A stretch of 45,844 nt of DNA, from the NCBI GenBank assembly GCA_910584375.1, contig CAJUAH010000033.1, positions 1 through 45,844 of the forward strand. The letters are read 5' to 3'. This DNA comes from an uncultured Acetatifactor sp. GTDB taxonomy: Bacteria; Bacillota; Clostridia; Lachnospirales; Lachnospiraceae. The position numbers were made by a program, and so were the translations under genes. Below the pieces are notes generated by a model. The model saw only the letters and a program-made list of their open reading frames with translations, was not told the DNA's origin and made no database searches. Shown here one piece after another: positions 42,967 through 45,844 of this stretch (its first letter is position 1; each line of letters opens with the position of its first letter).

Positions 42967-43055
42967 TTATATAGCTTATATATTATTTCTTATATACTTA
43001 AGAAGTTGAAAATATATTACAGCAAATAACGACATAAAACGACAAGGAGAACTGA

Positions 43056-43280
43056 GTGAATCGAAACGGAACTATAAAAATTCATTTGGATAGCCTCTTG
43101 GCTGCTTCCGGGCTGAGTCGAAACAAATTTTGTCAAAGGGCAGAAATACAGCGTTCTCAGTTGAATGGCTATCTGAACAACACAGTTACCCGACTTGACA
43201 CAGACGTACTCGCCAGAATATGTCAGGCTTTGGGCTGTTCAATTGCGGATTTATTGGAGTATGTACCTCCGGAAGAATGA
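43056..43280 (+). CDS. small XRE-family regulator
   Basis: This 74-aa protein starts at GTG 43056 with AAGGAG upstream. It is one HTH domain (SGLSRNKFCQRAEIQRSQLN, then LARICQALGCSIADLLEYV) and nothing else. This region is AT-richer than the sections before it. Its target is unknown. Confidence 0.85.
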   Translation: MNRNGTIKIHLDSLLAASGLSRNKFCQRAEIQRSQLNGYLNNTVTRLDTDVLARICQALGCSIADLLEYVPPEE

Positions 43281-43332
43281 TAAAGTAGTATTTCCCTACT
43301 GACCATTTCAGAAAGCAGGGAAATCTCTCTTG

Positions 43333-43623
43333 TCAGGCACCAAATTTTTTATCCATGGGCACAATCTGCAAAGTATATCCCAAAGGAGTCAAAATCTTCA
43401 AAAGGCTGTCAATCTGAGGAGAATGGACCGAAGATTCCATACGGGCAATTACAGGCTGTGTTACATTACACATTTCTGCTAATTGGGTCTGCGTGAGCCC
43501 TTTTTCCTCGCGGATAGCTACCATTGTACGGATAAGGTCTTTTTCCAGCTCAATAGCATTTTGCTCCTCCTGGTTGATAGATAAATCCGTTTTCAATTTT
43601 TTCCATGTGACCATACTATTCAT
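43333..43623 (-). CDS. HTH antitoxin of a RelE/HigB-type system
   Basis: This 96-aa protein has a Cro/cI-type HTH (EEKGLTQTQLAEMCNVTQPVIARMES). It overlaps the end of the toxin gene upstream by 8 bp, giving toxin-first order as in HigBA. It should neutralise the toxin and repress the operon. Confidence 0.88.
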   Translation of the reverse strand: MNSMVTWKKLKTDLSINQEEQNAIELEKDLIRTMVAIREEKGLTQTQLAEMCNVTQPVIARMESSVHSPQIDSLLKILTPLGYTLQIVPMDKKFGA

Positions 43624-43975
43624 TCCTTTCTAAATAATCCTGTAAATTCCTTTTAGCCTGCTCTATTTCACGTTTTGGCGTTTTTTGCGTCTTTTTTATA
43701 AAGTGATGAAGTATAATAAATTTGTTATCTTTATAGTATGCATAAAGAAACCTGTTATTTAGTGGTCTCAGCTCCCATATTTCGCCATCCAAATGTTTTG
43801 TCACCGGTTCGCCAATTCTAGTGCCCAATTCTTCAAGCATATCCATATAAGCCACTATTTTGTTAAAATTGATTCGGCACTCTTTACTTGTAGCAGATTT
43901 AAAATTTAAATCTTTTATATAGTCGGCTATTTCAGCTTTTCCTTTTTTATCTTCATAAAATACAATTTCGTACAT
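43616..43975 (-). CDS. RelE/HigB-like toxin
   Basis: This 119-aa protein uses ATG 43975 (AGGGG upstream). It matches the phage-derived Gp49-like/HigB family (IADYIKDL; GTRIGEPVTKHLDGEIWELR; NRFLYAYYKDNKFIILHHFIKK). The family cleaves mRNA at the ribosome. It is AT-rich and probably horizontally acquired. Confidence 0.88.
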   Translation of the reverse strand: MYEIVFYEDKKGKAEIADYIKDLNFKSATSKECRINFNKIVAYMDMLEELGTRIGEPVTKHLDGEIWELRPLNNRFLYAYYKDNKFIILHHFIKKTQKTPKREIEQAKRNLQDYLERNE

Positions 43976-44074
43976 TATATTTTCCCCTTCTGTTAAAATT
44001 ATAGCAAATTTGTTATAGAGATGCAATATCAAATTTGCTGTAATTTGTCTCACCGTAAATATTATTCTCTATCT

Positions 44075-44901
44075 CTATGCCAAACACCATATCATAACGG
44101 CCTGCTGCACCGTCAATAGATTCTTTTTGAACCCATATCCCACAAAATACTCCGATTCCATTACCTCTTCAGAGACCTCCTCGCCCCGGTAGAACGGCGG
44201 ACAGGGGTTCAGCACGGCATTTTCGTTTGCCGTCTTCATGATCTCCGTTGTCACCTGACAATCCCGGAAATCCTGGAGCGCCCGGCGGGCAGGGAGTCCG
44301 TACACAGAATGTCTTTTCCTTTGACGGCGGTATTGATATCATGGTATACCTCCACACCCTCCATCTCATGTCCCGCTCCGCAGCACTGGGACAGAGGAAA
44401 TCCCAGCACCTGGGACGCCTCCTTCCAGGCCAGGCCGATATTACCCGCCCTTCCGCAGAACAGGTAATGATCTCTTGTAAAATCCTTCCGCAGCTTTGAC
44501 AGGGAATACAGATCCGCCAGAATCTCACAGGGATGATTGACGTCCGTCATGGCGTTTATGATCGGGGCATGGAGATATCCGGCTATTCTTTCAATCAATC
44601 CAATGTCCTTGTATCTCACAACGGCGATGTCCGCCCAGTTGTCCAGATAACCGCAGACATCTCTTATGTCTTCCTTTTTCTCCAGCGCGTCCCCCGGAAA
44701 CAATATGGGCTGTCCCCCCAGCATATGCACGCCCTTTTCAAAAGTCACCCTGGTTCTGATACTGGAGGCGGGGAAAAACAGTACGACGGTTTTACCGTTC
44801 AGGAAACCTTTGTACTTACCGGCACTGATCTCGTCCGCAATATGGAAAATCTTGTATATCTCACTCGCCTGCAAATCTGTTAATCTGATCAAGTCTTTCA
44901 T
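44075..44901 (-). pseudogene. ornithine-carbamoyltransferase-like gene, frameshifted
   Basis: Two frames together make one carbamoyltransferase. The first (44901 down to about 44280) has the carbamoyl-phosphate loop SSIRTRVTFEKG and HPCEILADL; the second (ending 44075) resumes at ALQDFRDCQVTTEI. They join at a single-base phase change within CCCGCCGGGCGC (about 44277-44290). The family's HCLP motif is replaced by NPCPPFYRG, so even a repaired product may have changed substrate use. It could be a sequencing error in the GC run. Confidence 0.78.
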
Positions 44902-45135
44902 GTAAGCTCTCCTTTGCTGCCGCCGTACCTGGGCTGCCTGGACTGTACCAAGGTGGACGCAAGTTAGCAAGCTATATTGCATTGTGCCGAACCGTATGTT
45001 ATCATAAAAAATCATCCGGGCGGTATACCCCCCATTGATCATATCAGAAAAAAACCGCAAGCGCCACCCTTGTGGCTATTTTATTCTATAATCTATAATA
45101 AGATACAACACATAAAATGCGAAAGGAAGGATCAC

Positions 45136-45444
45136 ATGAACGACTACACCAACTCCAAAATCGCAGCCAATTATTTTCGCGGCCTGGAGGCCGTGGGCGG
45201 CCACATATTTTTTGACGAGAACGGCATGACATTCAAATCCCATTCCTTCAATATTCAGACCGGGGAAACCCGAATTCTATATGCCGATATTGTCAAAATA
45301 TCCAAACGCAACACACTGGGCCTTGTGCCCAATGGTATTTCCGTATTTGATAAAAGCGGCTTTGAGCACAAATTTGTGATTTATCATCGGGAACAAATCA
45401 TTCAGTACCTGCAGAGCAGAACAGGCGGACAGCAACCCGTTTAA
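45136..45444 (+). CDS. small protein, PH/GRAM-like fold possible
   Basis: This 102-aa protein uses ATG 45136 (GAAAGGAAGG upstream). Alternating strands (GGHIFFDENGMTFKSHSF, ILYADIVKISKRNTLGLVPN, GISVFDKSGFEHKFVIYHRE) followed by one helix resemble small PH/GRAM-type domains. No function is recognised. Confidence 0.6.
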   Translation: MNDYTNSKIAANYFRGLEAVGGHIFFDENGMTFKSHSFNIQTGETRILYADIVKISKRNTLGLVPNGISVFDKSGFEHKFVIYHREQIIQYLQSRTGGQQPV

Positions 45445-45472
45445 AAAAGAACTTCCTGTATGGGAAGACGTA

Positions 45473-45518
45473 TTGACAAACAGGTAACTTGTTGCTATGA
45501 TAAGAAACGTAACAAGTT
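45473..45518 (+). promoter_or_regulatory. promoter and operator of the MarR-like gene
   Basis: TTGACA (45473-45478), a 17-bp spacer and TATGAT (45496-45501) form a strong promoter. AACTTGTT (45486-45493) and AACAAGTT (45511-45518) are an inverted pair around the -10, typical of MarR autoregulation. Confidence 0.75.
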
Positions 45519-45537
45519 GCAGATTGGGAGAGACCGT

Positions 45538-45804
45538 ATGAATTTAATCAATTTGAACGCAAAGTTTTCAGGCTCCACGGAAGACCGGAAAAAAGCTATT
45601 TTCAGCACACTATTTATTGCCGGAAACAAGCTTCAAACGCTTTTCGATAACCATATTCCAGAGATATCGCTAAAGCAATTTATGTTACTGTCCGTAGTCA
45701 GACAGTCAGAGGAGCCGCTAACATTTACCCAATTGGGCAACCTGTTGGGCTGTTCAAGACAAAACATCAAAAAACTAGCGGATGTCTTGAGTATAGCGTA
45801 TTGA
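45538..45804 (+). CDS. MarR-family regulator, probably truncated
   Basis: This 88-aa frame starts at ATG 45538 (GGGAGAG upstream). It has the MarR dimerisation helix and recognition helix (TFTQLGNLLGCSRQNIKKLA), then stops at 45804 before the wing and C-terminal helices. Family members are about 140 aa. A frameshift just before the stop is likely, but the window ends at 45844. Confidence 0.65.
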   Translation: MNLINLNAKFSGSTEDRKKAIFSTLFIAGNKLQTLFDNHIPEISLKQFMLLSVVRQSEEPLTFTQLGNLLGCSRQNIKKLADVLSIAY

Positions 45805-45844
45805 AAGTTCTTGTGTAAATAATGTGTATCTGCTATAGTGGTTT

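Noticed and set aside
43290..43324. Terminator between the convergent XRE gene and antitoxin
   Set aside because: ATTTCCCT/AGGGAAAT can pair, but the loop is long and no clear T run follows, so it was not listed.

Overview
The window looks like chromosome from a fairly GC-rich member of the Lachnospiraceae or a close relative within Clostridia. This rests on gene content and style (Lpl-type sugar ABC transporter with a Gly/Ser/Thr-rich lipoprotein, GH112/GH105/GH3 enzymes, MecA, reverse rubrerythrin, AgrA/AgrC-like and LytTR regulators, low-GC-type sigma-A promoters). No species can be named from the sequence alone.

Region 1 (1-10,540) is an integrated filamentous phage (inovirus-like prophage) in a tRNA-Lys(CUU) gene. 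A perfect 154-bp direct repeat (393-546 and 10,359-10,512) carries the 3' half of the tRNA and its terminator. Between the repeats lie an XRE repressor, small early genes, a roughly 470-bp imperfect inverted repeat (candidate origin or packaging signal), a string of small membrane and secreted proteins that includes a 64-aa major coat protein, a Zot-like assembly ATPase, a replication initiator and a tyrosine integrase. Left of the left repeat is the remnant of a second, related element. Twelve copies of TTGT-N3-ACAA are scattered through this region, several in pairs spaced 42 or 53 bp. Two copies of a tiny toxin/antisense-RNA module lie here, and a third sits downstream of tRNA-Pro at 33.9 kb.

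Region 2 (10.6-14.7 kb) holds a phosphoesterase, an unusual ParB-like/BMP fusion protein, and a Fur-family regulator with a putative heavy-metal exporter behind a promoter with a palindromic operator. Region 3 (14.7-25.3 kb) is a carbohydrate locus: two Lpl-type permeases, a lipoprotein binding protein, GH105 and GH112 in one operon, divergent from an AraC regulator, plus a GH3 glycosidase. The GH105 + GH112 pair suggests processing of galactosylated rhamnogalacturonan I fragments (galactosyl-rhamnose phosphorolysis), although lacto-/galacto-N-biose is the alternative.

Region 4 (25.4-31.9 kb) has an unrecognised HTH protein and an AgrA/AgrC-like two-component pair next to two ABC half-transporters, one broken by a deletion. 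Region 5 (31.9-42.9 kb) is mostly ordinary chromosome: rhamnose mutarotase, rRNA methyltransferase, tRNA-Pro, MecA, an O-antigen-ligase-like protein, an AI-2E family exporter, a pseudouridine synthase, DegV, an OmpR/HK pair, and a PerR-like regulator with rubrerythrin. Region 6 (43.0-45.8 kb) is accessory: an XRE regulator, a RelE/HigB-type toxin-antitoxin pair, a frameshifted ornithine-carbamoyltransferase-like gene, a small unknown protein and a truncated MarR gene behind an intact promoter/operator.
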